Program-made: the position numbers and the translations under genes
From: Meridianimarinicoccus sp. MJW13
Lineage (GTDB): Bacteria; Pseudomonadota; Alphaproteobacteria; Rhodobacterales; Rhodobacteraceae
Reading direction: 5' to 3'
Assembly: GCF_014901205.1 (NCBI RefSeq)
Contig: NZ_JACNMU010000004.1
Coordinates: 310,001 to 374,000 of the forward strand
Length of the DNA: 64,000 nucleotides
The notes under the pieces: generated by a model
What the model saw: the letters and a program-made list of their open reading frames with translations, nothing else
What the model was told of the DNA's origin: nothing
Database searches by the model: none
In this document: positions 22,860-31,525 of the stretch, one piece after another
Numbering within the stretch: position 1 is the first letter of the stretch
How the letters are laid out: each line of letters begins with the position of its first letter

Positions 22860-24130
22860 CGCGTTTGCTCCCCGTTGTCGCCCGCCGTGCCGGGCGCATC
22901 TTGATCCTCGCCCGCCGTGCCGGGCGCATCTTGATCCTCGCCCGCCGTGCCGGGCGCATCTTGATCCTCGCCCGCCGTGCCGGGCGCATCTTGATCCTCG
23001 CCCGCCGTACCGGGCGTGTCCTGATCCTTGCCCGGATTGGCCGGGTCCACAACACCCACGTCCAGCCGCGCCACCGAGACCGATTTCGCCACCGCGTGAC
23101 AGGGCACCCCCGGCGCCAGCCTCAGCGCCTCGGCCGACCGCCGCGTGACCCGTGCCAGCAGTCGGTCGGCACCGATGCGCAGTTGTACCATGACCCCCGG
23201 CCCGGCGCCGCCGCGCATCTCGATGACCTCGCCGGGAAGAATGTTCAACGCCGACAACCCCTCGGGCCGCCCACGGGAAAGGATCACGTCCTGTGCCTCG
23301 ATCCGCACGCGCACTTGCGCCCCCACGGCGGCCTGAAACCGTGGCAGGAACAGCGATCCGGCCGAGACGCGTACCTCGCTCAACCCGTCTGCATGATGCG
23401 CCGCCACCTGCCCGGTCAGGACCGAGCCGGCCTCGCGCACACCGATGGTGCGCACCGCCGAGAGATCCGACAGCACCTCGGTGGCCGGGCCCACACGCTC
23501 CACCCGGCCCGCGTCCATGGCCACCACGGTGGTCGCCAGCCGCGCCACTTCCGAGGCCGAATGGCTGACGAAGACGATGGGGATGCGGGTGTCGTCGCGC
23601 AGCCGTTCCAGATGCGGCAGGATCTCGGCCTTGCGGGCCTCGTCCAGCGCGGCCAGAGGTTCGTCCAGCAACAACAGGCGCGGGTCCGACAGCAACGCCC
23701 GGCCGATGGCCACGCGCTGACGCTCGCCCCCCGAAAGAGCACCGGGACGGCGGGCCAGCAGCGCCTCCAACCCCAGCAGCCCGACCACATGATCGAGCCC
23801 CGAGCGCCGCCCGCGTCGCGAAAACCGCTGGCCGTAGATCAGGTTGTCCCGCACGTTCAGATGCGGAAACAGCCGCGCATCCTGAAACACATAGCCGACG
23901 CGGCGACGATGCGGCGGCAGCCACAGGCCGGTGTCGGTGTCGCAAAGAACCTCGCCACCCACCGAAATGCGCCCCCGGTCGGGCCGCAGCAACCCGGCCA
24001 TTGCATTGACCACGCTGGTTTTCCCCGAGCCCGAGCGCCCGAACAGGGCGGTGACCCCGTCAGGCGCCTCGAAGCGTACGTCCAGCGCAAAGCCCGGCAG
24101 GGTGTGGGTCAGGGAGACGGCAACACTCAT
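22856..24130 (-). CDS. modC: molybdate ABC transporter ATPase with repetitive C-terminal tail
   Basis: ATP-binding subunit for molybdate import, 424 residues. Walker A FGRSGSGKTS (about 30-39), signature LSGGERQRVAIGRAL (about 127-141) and Walker B LLLLDEPLAALD (about 148-159) are present, followed by a molybdate-binding (MOBE/TOBE) domain (about 290-360). An unusual tail, about residues 368-417, consists of five tandem units of GEDQDAPGTA (the first copy reads GKDQDTPGTA). The start at 24130 overlaps the modB stop (ATGA), and the end overlaps the next gene by ATGA. The tail is acidic, probably unstructured, and not a usual part of ModC. Confidence 0.9.
   Translation of the reverse strand: MSVAVSLTHTLPGFALDVRFEAPDGVTALFGRSGSGKTSVVNAMAGLLRPDRGRISVGGEVLCDTDTGLWLPPHRRRVGYVFQDARLFPHLNVRDNLIYGQRFSRRGRRSGLDHVVGLLGLEALLARRPGALSGGERQRVAIGRALLSDPRLLLLDEPLAALDEARKAEILPHLERLRDDTRIPIVFVSHSASEVARLATTVVAMDAGRVERVGPATEVLSDLSAVRTIGVREAGSVLTGQVAAHHADGLSEVRVSAGSLFLPRFQAAVGAQVRVRIEAQDVILSRGRPEGLSALNILPGEVIEMRGGAGPGVMVQLRIGADRLLARVTRRSAEALRLAPGVPCHAVAKSVSVARLDVGVVDPANPGKDQDTPGTAGEDQDAPGTAGEDQDAPGTAGEDQDAPGTAGEDQDAPGTAGDNGEQTR
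22879..23028. repeat. five 30-bp tandem repeats in the modC 3' end
   Basis: Units at 22879-22908, 22909-22938, 22939-22968, 22969-22998 and 22999-23028. Units 1-4 are identical; unit 5, the farthest upstream in the gene, differs at a few bases. The length keeps the reading frame and encodes the 10-residue repeats. No spacers are present, so this is not a CRISPR array. Copy number is probably variable between strains. Confidence 0.95.
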
Positions 24131-24825
24131 CGCCCACCCACCCGTGCCGCGATGCGCGCCGCCACCAGCTCCGACACCAGCAGGGCCGCCATGGCCACCG
24201 TTACCGACAGGGCCACCAGCCAGAAGACCGCCGGTTGCGCGCCGGGCACCTGCAGGAAGGCATAGATGGCCGAAGGTACGGTGCGGGTCTCGCCGGGGAT
24301 CGACGAGACGAAGGTGATGGTGGCGCCAAACTCGCCCATGGCCTTGGCATAGCCCAGAACCGCCCCGGCCAGGATGCCCGGTGCGGCCATCGGCAGGGTC
24401 ACGGTGGCAAAGACCCACAGCGGCGGCGCTCCCAGCGTTCCTGCGGCCTCTTCCAGTTTCGGGTCGACGGCCTCGATGGCCAGGCGGATGGCGCGCACCA
24501 TCAGCGGGAAGGCCATGATCGCAGCGGCCAGGGCCGCACCGGTCCACCGAAAGGCCACTTCGAGGCCCAGCACCGCCAGCCCCCGGCCAAGAGGCCCCTG
24601 CGGCCCGAAGGTCAGCAGCAGCAGATAACCGGTGACCACCGGCGGCAGGATCAGCGGCAGATGCACCAGCCCGTTGACCAGCCCCTTGCCCGGAAACCGC
24701 CAGCGCGCCAGCGCATAGGCGGTAAAGATCCCAAACGGCAGGCTGGCGGCCACCGCCCAGAACGACACCTTCAGCGACAGCGTGATGGCCTGCCAGACCT
24801 CGGGGGAAAACCCGGCTCCGCTCAT
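24127..24825 (-). CDS. modB: molybdate ABC transporter permease
   Basis: Inner-membrane channel for molybdate, 232 residues, the normal ModB length. About five hydrophobic helices are visible, with the ATPase-contact loop EEAAGTLGAPPLWVFATVTL (about 133-152). GYAKAMGEFGATITF (about 165-179) is a strongly conserved ModB/CysT segment. It starts at 24825, overlapping the modA stop by ATGA, and ends overlapping modC by ATGA, giving a fully coupled modA-modB-modC unit. Confidence 0.93.
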   Translation of the reverse strand: MSGAGFSPEVWQAITLSLKVSFWAVAASLPFGIFTAYALARWRFPGKGLVNGLVHLPLILPPVVTGYLLLLTFGPQGPLGRGLAVLGLEVAFRWTGAALAAAIMAFPLMVRAIRLAIEAVDPKLEEAAGTLGAPPLWVFATVTLPMAAPGILAGAVLGYAKAMGEFGATITFVSSIPGETRTVPSAIYAFLQVPGAQPAVFWLVALSVTVAMAALLVSELVAARIAARVGGR

Positions 24826-25586
24826 GGCATCACCGTGAAGCCATGGCGCGCGAACACCGCGCTGGCCTCTGGTCCCGACAGATAGGTCAGAAAGGCCGCT
24901 GCCGCCGCCGAGGCGTCGGGCATCAGGGCCGCGGGATAAAGGATCGGGGGATGGCTGCGCGGATCGAACTCGGCGCGCACCGCAACCCGCGGTTCGGCCT
25001 GCGCATCGGTGCCATAGACAATCCCCATCTGCGCCGCCCCAAGCGCCACCAGCGCCAATGCGGCGCGCACGTTGTCGGCTTCCACCACCTGCGACTGAAG
25101 TTCTGCCCACAGGCCCAGGTTCTCCAGCGCCGCGCGCCCATAGATACCGGCCGGCACGGCGTCGACCAGCGCCATCGCCAGCCGCCCTTCGCCCAGGTCC
25201 CGGGTCAGGCCGGACAGGTCCAGCGGTGCCGCCCCGGTGGGCCCGACCAGCACCAGACGGTTGCCCAGCAACGCGCGGCGGCTGACCGGATCAATCGCCC
25301 CTTCGGCCTCCAGCCAGTCCATCCAGGCGGTGTTGGCCGAAAGGAACACCTCGGCAGGGGCGCCTTGGGCGATCTGGCGGGCCAGTCCCGAACTGCCCGC
25401 ATAGGCCGCCCTAAGGTCATGCCCGGTCGTGGCCTCCCACCCGGTTGCCACCTCATCCAGCGCGGTCTTCAGGCTGGCGGCGGCAAAGACCGTCACCTCT
25501 TCCGCGCGCGCAGCGCCGCAGGCCAGGAAAACCAGCACCCCGACCAGATGACACCACCGCACGCTTCGCGCCAAACATCCCAACAT
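24822..25586 (-). CDS. modA: molybdate ABC transporter periplasmic binding protein
   Basis: Periplasmic molybdate/tungstate-binding protein of 254 residues. A signal peptide (LVGVLVFLACGAARA) precedes EEVTVFAAASLKTALDEV, where the serine of AAASL is a usual oxyanion ligand. AYAGSSGLARQI (about 51-62) gives a second ligand serine. The start at 25586 is chosen because the signal peptide begins there; the ribosome-binding site is weak and the frame stays open upstream. It is the first gene of the operon. No molybdate-responsive regulator (ModE) is nearby. Molybdate is needed by enzymes such as the DMSO reductase whose accessory subunits are encoded at the right edge. Confidence 0.9.
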   Translation of the reverse strand: MLGCLARSVRWCHLVGVLVFLACGAARAEEVTVFAAASLKTALDEVATGWEATTGHDLRAAYAGSSGLARQIAQGAPAEVFLSANTAWMDWLEAEGAIDPVSRRALLGNRLVLVGPTGAAPLDLSGLTRDLGEGRLAMALVDAVPAGIYGRAALENLGLWAELQSQVVEADNVRAALALVALGAAQMGIVYGTDAQAEPRVAVRAEFDPRSHPPILYPAALMPDASAAAAAFLTYLSGPEASAVFARHGFTVMP

Positions 25587-25645
25587 GACCGCAGACTGGC
25601 CGAGGCCGCCCTGCACCGCAACCGCCGCCAGGCCGGTTCCAGGTC

Positions 25646-25685
25646 TTTTTCTTGTCACAAATACTCCCGCCGGAGGCAAGAAAAC
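25646..25685. repeat. dispersed intergenic element, copy 2 (reverse orientation)
   Basis: On the minus strand this reads TTTTCTTGCCTCCGGCGGGA followed by GTATTTGTGACAAGAAAAAG. It matches copies at 18751-18791 and 46041-46071. It lies between the acetate kinase stop and the modA start, so in the minus-strand sense it directly follows ackA. Confidence 0.65.
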
Positions 25686-25698
25686 CGCGGCCCGTCCG

Positions 25699-26856
25699 TC
25701 AACCATCAATCCGCGCATTCACCGCCCGCGCAATGACCAGTTCCTCGTCGGTCGGGATGACACGCACGGTCACCGGCCCGGTCGAGATCACGGGCGCCGA
25801 CTGCGCATTGGCCGCCGCATCCAGCGTGATCCCCAGCCAGTCCATCCCGGCACAGGCCTGGGCCCGCACCAGCGCCGAGTTTTCACCGATGCCGGCCGTA
25901 AACACCAGCGTATCCAGCCCGCCCAGAACCGCAGCCAGGGCTCCCAGCTCGCGCCTGATGCGCGAGACGAAATAGGCGATGGCGGCGCGCGACGCCTCGG
26001 TATCGGCGGCTTCCAGTTCGCGCATGTCGTTGGAAACACCCGACAGCCCCTTCAGCCCGCTTTGCTTGTACAACAGGTCGGTCACCGCTTCCGGCGTCAT
26101 GCCGCGCTGTTGCAACAGGTAGAGCACCACACCGGGATCAAGCTGACCGCAGCGCGTGCCCATGGCCAGCCCTTCCAGCGCCGAGAACCCCATGGTCGAA
26201 TCCACCGATTTCCCGTCGCGCAGGGCGCACATCGAGGCGCCATTGCCCAGATGCGCCACAACGGTTCGGCCCCGTGCCGCGACGGGATCCAGACGGGCCA
26301 GTTCGCCGGCGACATAGGTGTAGCTGATCCCGTGAAACCCGTAGCGGCGCACGCCTTCGTCATAGAAACGGCGGGGCAGGGCGAAGGTCTCGTTGACCCA
26401 GGGCTGCCCGCGATGCAGGGCGGTGTCGAAACACCCCAGTTGCACCGCGCCGGGAAACGCCAGCCGGGCGCCACGCACGGCCGTCAGATTGTACGGCTGG
26501 TGCAGCGGCGCAAAGGGCGCGAACCCTTCCAGATACGCCATCGTGTCGTCATCCAGCAGGGCCGGGGCGTCGAACCGCGGGCCGCCATGCACGATGCGAT
26601 GGCCCACACCGGCCACCTCGGCCCCGGACAGGACCGGGCGCAGGGCCTCCAGAATGGCCCGAAGCACCCCCTGATGATCGTCCTGGCCGATCGGGGTCGT
26701 CGTCCGGGTGCCCTGCCAAGCCAGCGTCAGCGAGGCCGCGTCCGAGCCGAGCCGATCCACTTTTCCCTCGGCCAACTCGACAGGGGGATCGCCCACCGCA
26801 TACACCGCGAACTTGATCGAGGAGGAACCTGAATTCAGCGTCAGAATACGGCTCAC
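25699..26856 (-). CDS. ackA: acetate kinase
   Basis: Interconverts acetyl phosphate plus ADP and acetate plus ATP in the cytoplasm. The 385-residue protein opens with SRILTLNSGSSSIKFAVY, the family signature containing the nucleotide/substrate Asn. GHRIVHGGPRF (about 83-93) is the second signature. VVAHLGNGASMCAL and TAGIGENSALVRA form the ATP-binding region. It starts at 26856, overlapping the stop of the phosphotransacetylase gene by ATGA, so the two enzymes of the acetyl-CoA/acetate path are made together. Confidence 0.95.
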   Translation of the reverse strand: MSRILTLNSGSSSIKFAVYAVGDPPVELAEGKVDRLGSDAASLTLAWQGTRTTTPIGQDDHQGVLRAILEALRPVLSGAEVAGVGHRIVHGGPRFDAPALLDDDTMAYLEGFAPFAPLHQPYNLTAVRGARLAFPGAVQLGCFDTALHRGQPWVNETFALPRRFYDEGVRRYGFHGISYTYVAGELARLDPVAARGRTVVAHLGNGASMCALRDGKSVDSTMGFSALEGLAMGTRCGQLDPGVVLYLLQQRGMTPEAVTDLLYKQSGLKGLSGVSNDMRELEAADTEASRAAIAYFVSRIRRELGALAAVLGGLDTLVFTAGIGENSALVRAQACAGMDWLGITLDAAANAQSAPVISTGPVTVRVIPTDEELVIARAVNARIDG

Positions 26857-28232
26857 AGGGCAGTCCTTTTTGCATAGAGCGCGGCGATGGCGCAGGAGGC
26901 CAGCCGCGCCTTGTCGTCATCCGAGCGCGAGGTCAGGATGATCGGGCAGCGGGCGCCCACAACGATGCCGCCAGCCTCGGCGTGGGCCACGAACGTCAAT
27001 TCCTTGGCCAGCATGTTGCCGCTTTCCATGTTCGGCGCGATCAGGATCTCGGCGCGGCCCGCGACCATCGACTTGATGCCCTTGGTGCGCGCCGCCCCCA
27101 TGTCGATGGCATTGTCCATGGCCAGCGGCCCGTCCACCATGCCGCCGCGGATCTGGCCGCGATCGGCCATTTTCGACAGCACCGCCGCATCCAGTGTCGA
27201 GGGGATCTTGGTGGTCACCGTTTCCACTGCCGACAGCACGCCCACCTTGGGGGTCTCGATCCCCAGGGCGCGGGCAAGGTCGATGGCGTTCTGGACGATG
27301 TCGACCTTGGTTTCCAGATCCGGCGCGATGTTGATCGCCGCATCGGTGACGAACATCAGGTGTTCCAGGCCGGGCACGTCCATTACGAAGATATGGCTCA
27401 GCCGGCGTCCGATGCGCAGCCCGCCCTCACGCTTCATCACCTGCCGCAGCAGGTCGTCGGTGTGCAGGTGGCCTTTCATCAACGCCTGCACCTTGCCCTC
27501 CAGGACCAGTTTCACGCCCAGGGCGGCGGCATCGCGGTGGGTGTCCACATGGATCACCTCAAGCCCCGAGATGTCGGCACCAAGCTCCTGCGCGGCGGCA
27601 GCGATCTTGACGCTGTCGCCAATCAGGATCGGTTGAATGATGGTGTGCTCATGGGCCAGAAGCGCCCCGCCCAGCGAGTTGGCTTCTTCTGGCGCAACCA
27701 CGGCGGTTGGCATCGGGTCCAGCGGCTCGGCCTCGGCCAGCAGCTTGTCGAAATGCTTGTGCCGCCGCACGCTGAGACCGGGCATGTCGGCGGAGTCGAA
27801 GCTGATGTCGCCTGTCGGGGCAATCACCTCGGCCTGGCCATCCAGAATGCGGGTGCCGTCGGGCAGTTCGACCCAGGTGTCGAAGGTGACCCGGTTGCCA
27901 TCGCCCTTGCCGGTCAGCCGCACCTTGGCGATCAGTTCGTCACCGGCGACGGCGCGGCCCAGGAAGCGATGGGTCTGGCTGAGATAGACAGTACCCGGCC
28001 CCGGCAACTGGTTGCCCAGCACCGCCGAGATCAGCGACCCGACCCAGGCGCCCGGCGCCACCGCCTCGGGCAGGCCATCGCCATCTCCGTCTTCCGAGGC
28101 CAGGTGCAACGGATTGAAATTGCCCGAGGCATGGGCAAAGACATAGAGATCATCGGCCACGCACAGTCGGCGGGTTTCGGCTTCCATGCCAACGGAAAGC
28201 TGGGCAAACGGCGTGTTGCGCAGGATCTTCAT
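26853..28232 (-). CDS. MaoC-like hydratase/phosphate acetyltransferase fusion
   Basis: Makes acetyl phosphate (or butyryl phosphate) from acyl-CoA. The 459 residues split into an N-terminal MaoC-like hot-dog domain (about 1-150; DLYVFAHASGNFNPLHL carries the usual hydratase Asp and His) and a C-terminal phosphate acetyl/butyryltransferase domain (about 165-459; ALMKGHLHTDDLL, FVTDAAINIAPD, ESGNMLAKEL). Fusions of this type are annotated as bifunctional enoyl-CoA hydratase/phosphate acetyltransferase. Its start at 28232 has AAAGGACA upstream. With ackA it gives ATP from acyl-CoA. Acyl preference cannot be read from the sequence. Confidence 0.85.
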   Translation of the reverse strand: MKILRNTPFAQLSVGMEAETRRLCVADDLYVFAHASGNFNPLHLASEDGDGDGLPEAVAPGAWVGSLISAVLGNQLPGPGTVYLSQTHRFLGRAVAGDELIAKVRLTGKGDGNRVTFDTWVELPDGTRILDGQAEVIAPTGDISFDSADMPGLSVRRHKHFDKLLAEAEPLDPMPTAVVAPEEANSLGGALLAHEHTIIQPILIGDSVKIAAAAQELGADISGLEVIHVDTHRDAAALGVKLVLEGKVQALMKGHLHTDDLLRQVMKREGGLRIGRRLSHIFVMDVPGLEHLMFVTDAAINIAPDLETKVDIVQNAIDLARALGIETPKVGVLSAVETVTTKIPSTLDAAVLSKMADRGQIRGGMVDGPLAMDNAIDMGAARTKGIKSMVAGRAEILIAPNMESGNMLAKELTFVAHAEAGGIVVGARCPIILTSRSDDDKARLASCAIAALYAKRTAL

Positions 28233-28626
28233 CAGGTGTCCTTTCCGGGGTGGGTTCCCCGTGGAGCTTTGGGACGGAACGAGCGCTGGCCACGCGATAT
28301 GGCAAGGACCAGCGGGCGCATCCGACGACGCGACGGCTGGCGTCGGCCAGGTGCGTATGTACCGGCCGGCGCCGCGAAGACAGCTGCGTGTGTGATGCTG
28401 CAAGCGCCGGACAGATCTGTGCCGCGCCCCGCGACCGGCGCGGTCTTGCCTGAGAGGGAGACCATCGGTGCCTCGTGAAATGATTGCGCTTTGCCATAGC
28501 GCGTCAGGCCCATAGAAATAAGATGGCACGCAGCGGCACCTTGATCGAAATCAGTCCTTGGGGCGCAATGTCGTCAAAGTGTCATCGACCTTGCCGCAGG
28601 GCGCTGAAATTTGCGGCAATCCGGGC
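28233..28626. other. non-coding gap between choV and the Pta fusion gene
   Basis: About 390 bp with no convincing gene. It includes an inverted repeat TTGCCGCA/TGCGGCAA (28591-28598 and 28612-28619) just past the choV stop, with a 13-base loop and no T-run, which could weakly end the cho transcript. Most of the rest is GC-rich leader upstream of the Pta fusion gene. On the minus strand, GCACCGATGG and CTCTCAGGC (28449-28473) recall glycine-riboswitch core motifs, but the required pairing partners were not found. Confidence 0.5.
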
Positions 28627-29640
28627 CTAGCCCTTCAGGCGTTCGACCACGGTCTTGGCGGTGACGGTGCCGATGATCTGGCCGTTTTCCTCGACCAGCA
28701 TCTGACCGTCGTCGGACAGTTGCGCCATCACGTCAGCGACGGTGGTTTCAGGATCGATGCGCGGCGCATCCGAAGCGGCCGCCGGGCCCATCACATCGCG
28801 GGCGGTCAGCACGCCCAGCGGATTCATATGGGCCACGAAGTCGGCCACATAGTCTGATGCCGGGTCCGAGAAGATGTCGCGCGGGGTGCCGCATTGCACG
28901 ATCCGCCCGCCTTCCATGATGGCGATGCGATCGCCCAGCTTGAAGGCTTCGTCCAGATCGTGGCTGACGAAGATGATGGTGCGCCGGAGCCGCCCCTGAA
29001 GCTCGATCAGCTCGTCCTGAAGGCGGCTGCGGATCAGCGGATCCAGCGCCGAAAACGGCTCGTCCATCAACAGGATCGGCGCGTCGGTGGCAAAGGCGCG
29101 GGCCAGCCCGACGCGCTGCTGCATCCCGCCCGACAGCTCGCCCACCTTGTGTTCGGCCCAGTCCGACAGCCCGACAAGTTCAAGCTGTTCGTCGATCTTG
29201 CGGCGGCGTTCGGCGAGGCTCATGCCCGCCAGTTCCAGACCCAGACCGGCGTTTTCGCGGACGCTGCGCCAGGGCAGCAGGCCGAATTGCTGGAACACCA
29301 TGGCGACGCGATGCTGGCGGATGTGGCGCAGGCTGCGGGCATCGGCATGGGTGACCGAGACCATGCGGTCGCCGTCATTGACGCGCACCTCGCCGCGTAC
29401 CACCGGGTTCAGCCCGTTGACCGCGCGCAGAAGCGTGGATTTGCCCGAGCCCGACAGGCCCATCAGCACAAGGATCTCGCCCTCGGCCACCGACAGGCTG
29501 GCGTTGTGGACGCCCAGAACCTGGCCGGTCTGCTCTTGAATCTCGGGGCGGGACTGGCCCGCATCCATCAGCGGCAGGGCGGTGTCGGGGCGATCCCCGA
29601 AAACGATGTTCACATCGTCGAACTCGACAGCAGCGCTCAT
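28627..29640 (-). CDS. choV: choline ABC transporter ATP-binding protein
   Basis: ATPase of the choline importer, 337 residues. Walker A GLSGSGKST, signature LSGGMQQRVGLARA, Walker B LLMDEPFSALD and switch motif VSHDLDEA are all present. A C-terminal CBS-like region (about 275-337; DPETTVADVMAQLSDDGQM) resembles the regulatory domain of OpuA-type ATPases. Its ATG overlaps the stop of the permease gene (ATGA). The choX-choW-choV order, divergent from betI, is the well-known arrangement in rhizobia and roseobacters and supports choline as substrate. Confidence 0.9.
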   Translation of the reverse strand: MSAAVEFDDVNIVFGDRPDTALPLMDAGQSRPEIQEQTGQVLGVHNASLSVAEGEILVLMGLSGSGKSTLLRAVNGLNPVVRGEVRVNDGDRMVSVTHADARSLRHIRQHRVAMVFQQFGLLPWRSVRENAGLGLELAGMSLAERRRKIDEQLELVGLSDWAEHKVGELSGGMQQRVGLARAFATDAPILLMDEPFSALDPLIRSRLQDELIELQGRLRRTIIFVSHDLDEAFKLGDRIAIMEGGRIVQCGTPRDIFSDPASDYVADFVAHMNPLGVLTARDVMGPAAASDAPRIDPETTVADVMAQLSDDGQMLVEENGQIIGTVTAKTVVERLKG

Positions 29641-30470
29641 TGATCCGGCACCCTCAGCATCCGATCCAGCAGGATGGCCACCACCACGATGATGAAGCCG
29701 CTTTCAAAGCCCAGCCCGGTGTTGACCTGGTTCAGGGCCCGTACCACCGGAACCCCCAGCCCGTCGGCCCCGACCAGCGCCGCGATCACCACCATCGACA
29801 GCGACAGCATGATGGTCTGGTTCAGCCCGGTCATGATCTGCGGCAGCGCATAGGGCAATTCGACCTTCCACAGCGTTTGCGAGGGGGTGGCGCCGAAGGC
29901 CTGCGCGGCCTCAAGCAGCGGTTTCGGGGTCGAGGCCACGCCCAGCTGCGTCAGCCGGATCGGTGCCGGCAACACGAAGATCACCGTGGCGATCAGGCCG
30001 GGCACCATGCCGATGCCGAAAAACACGATCGCCGGGATCAGGTAGACGAAGGTGGGCAGGGTTTGCATCAGGTCCAGCACCGGCCGCATCGCCTGATACA
30101 GGTGCGGGCGGTGTGCGGCGGCGATGCCGATGGGCACGCCGACCCCCATGCAGACCACGCAGGCCGACAGCACCAGCGTCAGGCTTTCGGTGGTTTCTTC
30201 CCAGTAGCCCTGGTTCAGGATGAACAGGAAGCCCAGCACCACGAAGGCCGAGATCTTCAGGCTGCGCTGCAACCCATAGGCCGCCAGCGCGAACACCGCG
30301 ACGACGATCAGCGGATGCGGCGTTTGCAGCACCCAGAGGATCGCCTCGATCAGCCATTCCATGGCCTCGGCCAGCCCGTCGAAAGCCCAGGCACCATTCA
30401 CCTGCAACCAGTCAAAGAAGGCTTCCGCCCAGTCTCCGACCGGGATCTTGTTGTCAGTCAGCCAGGTCAT
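29637..30470 (-). CDS. choW: choline ABC transporter permease
   Basis: Inner-membrane permease of 277 residues with about six hydrophobic helices. MQTLPTFVYLIPAIVFFGIG and the EAA-type loop around LLEAAQAFGATPSQTLWKVE (C-terminal half) are family hallmarks. It lacks the 90-residue hydrophilic N-terminus of the paralogous permease at 2863-3906. It lies 50 bases after choX, a gap filled by a stem-loop, and overlaps choV by 4 bases. Confidence 0.9.
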   Translation of the reverse strand: MTWLTDNKIPVGDWAEAFFDWLQVNGAWAFDGLAEAMEWLIEAILWVLQTPHPLIVVAVFALAAYGLQRSLKISAFVVLGFLFILNQGYWEETTESLTLVLSACVVCMGVGVPIGIAAAHRPHLYQAMRPVLDLMQTLPTFVYLIPAIVFFGIGMVPGLIATVIFVLPAPIRLTQLGVASTPKPLLEAAQAFGATPSQTLWKVELPYALPQIMTGLNQTIMLSLSMVVIAALVGADGLGVPVVRALNQVNTGLGFESGFIIVVVAILLDRMLRVPDQ

Positions 30471-30489
30471 GGCGCCCCTTTCGGTTCAA

Positions 30490-30511
30490 CCCTCCGGGCG
30501 AACCCGGAGGG
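30490..30511 (-). terminator. intra-operon hairpin between choX and choW
   Basis: CCCTCCGGG-CGAA-CCCGGAGGG has a 9-bp perfect stem and a 4-base loop, beginning 9 bases after the choX stop codon on the minus strand. No U-tract follows. It sits in the same position as the hairpin at 3963-3986 in the other importer operon. Confidence 0.65.
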
Positions 30512-30520
30512 TCAGGATCG

Positions 30521-31447
30521 TCAGTCCGCCAGTTCCGCCGCGACCGCGGCCTGCGCGTCGCCGCCATCCTTGGTCGTCACGCCATCGAGCCAGCCCATCA
30601 CCACGTCGGTATTGGCTTTCATCCAGGCTTCGGCCGCATCATCGGGATTTTCGCCATCGTTCAGGATGGCGCCCATGATCTCGTTTTCCATGGCCAGCGT
30701 GAACTTCAGGTTCTTCAACAGCGCGCCGACATTCGGGCATTCGTCCACGTAACCGGCGCGGGTGTTGGTATAGACCGTCGCGCCACCAAAATCGGGGCCG
30801 AACCAGTCGTCGCCGCCTTCCAGATAGGTCAGCTCGAAGTTGGCGTTCATCGGATGCGGTTCCCAGCCCAGGAAGACCACCGGATCGCCCTTGCGGGTGG
30901 CGCGGGCCACCTGCGCCAGCATCCCCTGTTCCGAGCTTTCCTTGACCTCGAAATCCTTCAGGCCAAAGGCGTCGGCCGCGAACATGTCCATGATCAGGCG
31001 GTTGCCGTCATTGCCCGGCTCGATGCCATAGATGGTGTCATCCAGCGCGTCGGCATGGTCGGCGATAGAGGCGAAAGAGGTGATGCCAAGCGCCGCGCCG
31101 GCGGCATTGGTTGCCAGCGTGTATTTCGCGCCTTCAAGGTTCTCGCGCACGGTGTCGACGGTGCCTGCTTCGCGGTAGGGCGCGATGTCGGCTTCCATCG
31201 TCGGCATCCAGTTGCCCAGGAACACGTCGATGTCGCCCTTGGCCATCGAGGTATAGGTCACCGGCACCGACAGGACCTTCACGTCGGTCTCATACCCAAG
31301 CGCATCCAGGATCACCGTGGTGGCCGCGGTGGTGGCGGTGATGTCGGTCCAGCCGACATCGGCAAATTTGACTTCGCCGCAATCGGCGGCGGCGGTGGTG
31401 GCGGTGAGGGTCAGCGCCAACGCCGTGCTGGCCAGGAATTTGGTCAT
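30521..31447 (-). CDS. choX: choline-binding periplasmic protein
   Basis: Periplasmic choline-binding protein of the OpuAC family, 308 residues. A signal peptide (FLASTALALTLTATTAAA) is followed by DCGEVKFADVGWTDITATT. Aromatic residues in VGWTD, LGNWMPTME and FLGWEPHPMN are placed as in the choline-binding box of ChoX. The start ATG at 31447 has AGGGAG upstream; the longer open frame into the betI region is a shadow. It is the first gene of choXWV and diverges from betI across an 80-bp region with a probable BetI site. Confidence 0.9.
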   Translation of the reverse strand: MTKFLASTALALTLTATTAAADCGEVKFADVGWTDITATTAATTVILDALGYETDVKVLSVPVTYTSMAKGDIDVFLGNWMPTMEADIAPYREAGTVDTVRENLEGAKYTLATNAAGAALGITSFASIADHADALDDTIYGIEPGNDGNRLIMDMFAADAFGLKDFEVKESSEQGMLAQVARATRKGDPVVFLGWEPHPMNANFELTYLEGGDDWFGPDFGGATVYTNTRAGYVDECPNVGALLKNLKFTLAMENEIMGAILNDGENPDDAAEAWMKANTDVVMGWLDGVTTKDGGDAQAAVAAELAD

Positions 31448-31466
31448 GAGGACTCCCTGTGTTTTA

Positions 31467-31486
31467 TTGATTGACGAGTCAATTAA
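31467..31486. promoter_or_regulatory. probable BetI operator
   Basis: TTGATTGAC-GA-GTCAATTAA is a 20-bp inverted repeat with one mismatch, midway between choX and betI. Its inner core, ATTGACGAGTCAAT, is a perfect dyad around the central GA. BetI repressors bind such AT-flanked palindromes and are released by choline, so both the transporter and bet operons may be controlled here. Confidence 0.75.
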
Positions 31487-31525
31487 GAACCGAAAGAATG
31501 AATTTTGCAACAGGTAAGGTCGAAA

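Noticed and set aside
22879-23028. Possible CRISPR array
   Set aside because: The 30-bp units abut with no spacers and encode in-frame repeats of the ModC tail.
28430-28480. Minus-strand GCACCGATGG and CTCTCAGGC resembling glycine-riboswitch motifs upstream of the Pta fusion gene
   Set aside because: The matching 5' GGAGAG strand and aptamer stems were not found, and the downstream genes are not glycine-related. A covariance-model search (Rfam glycine) would decide.
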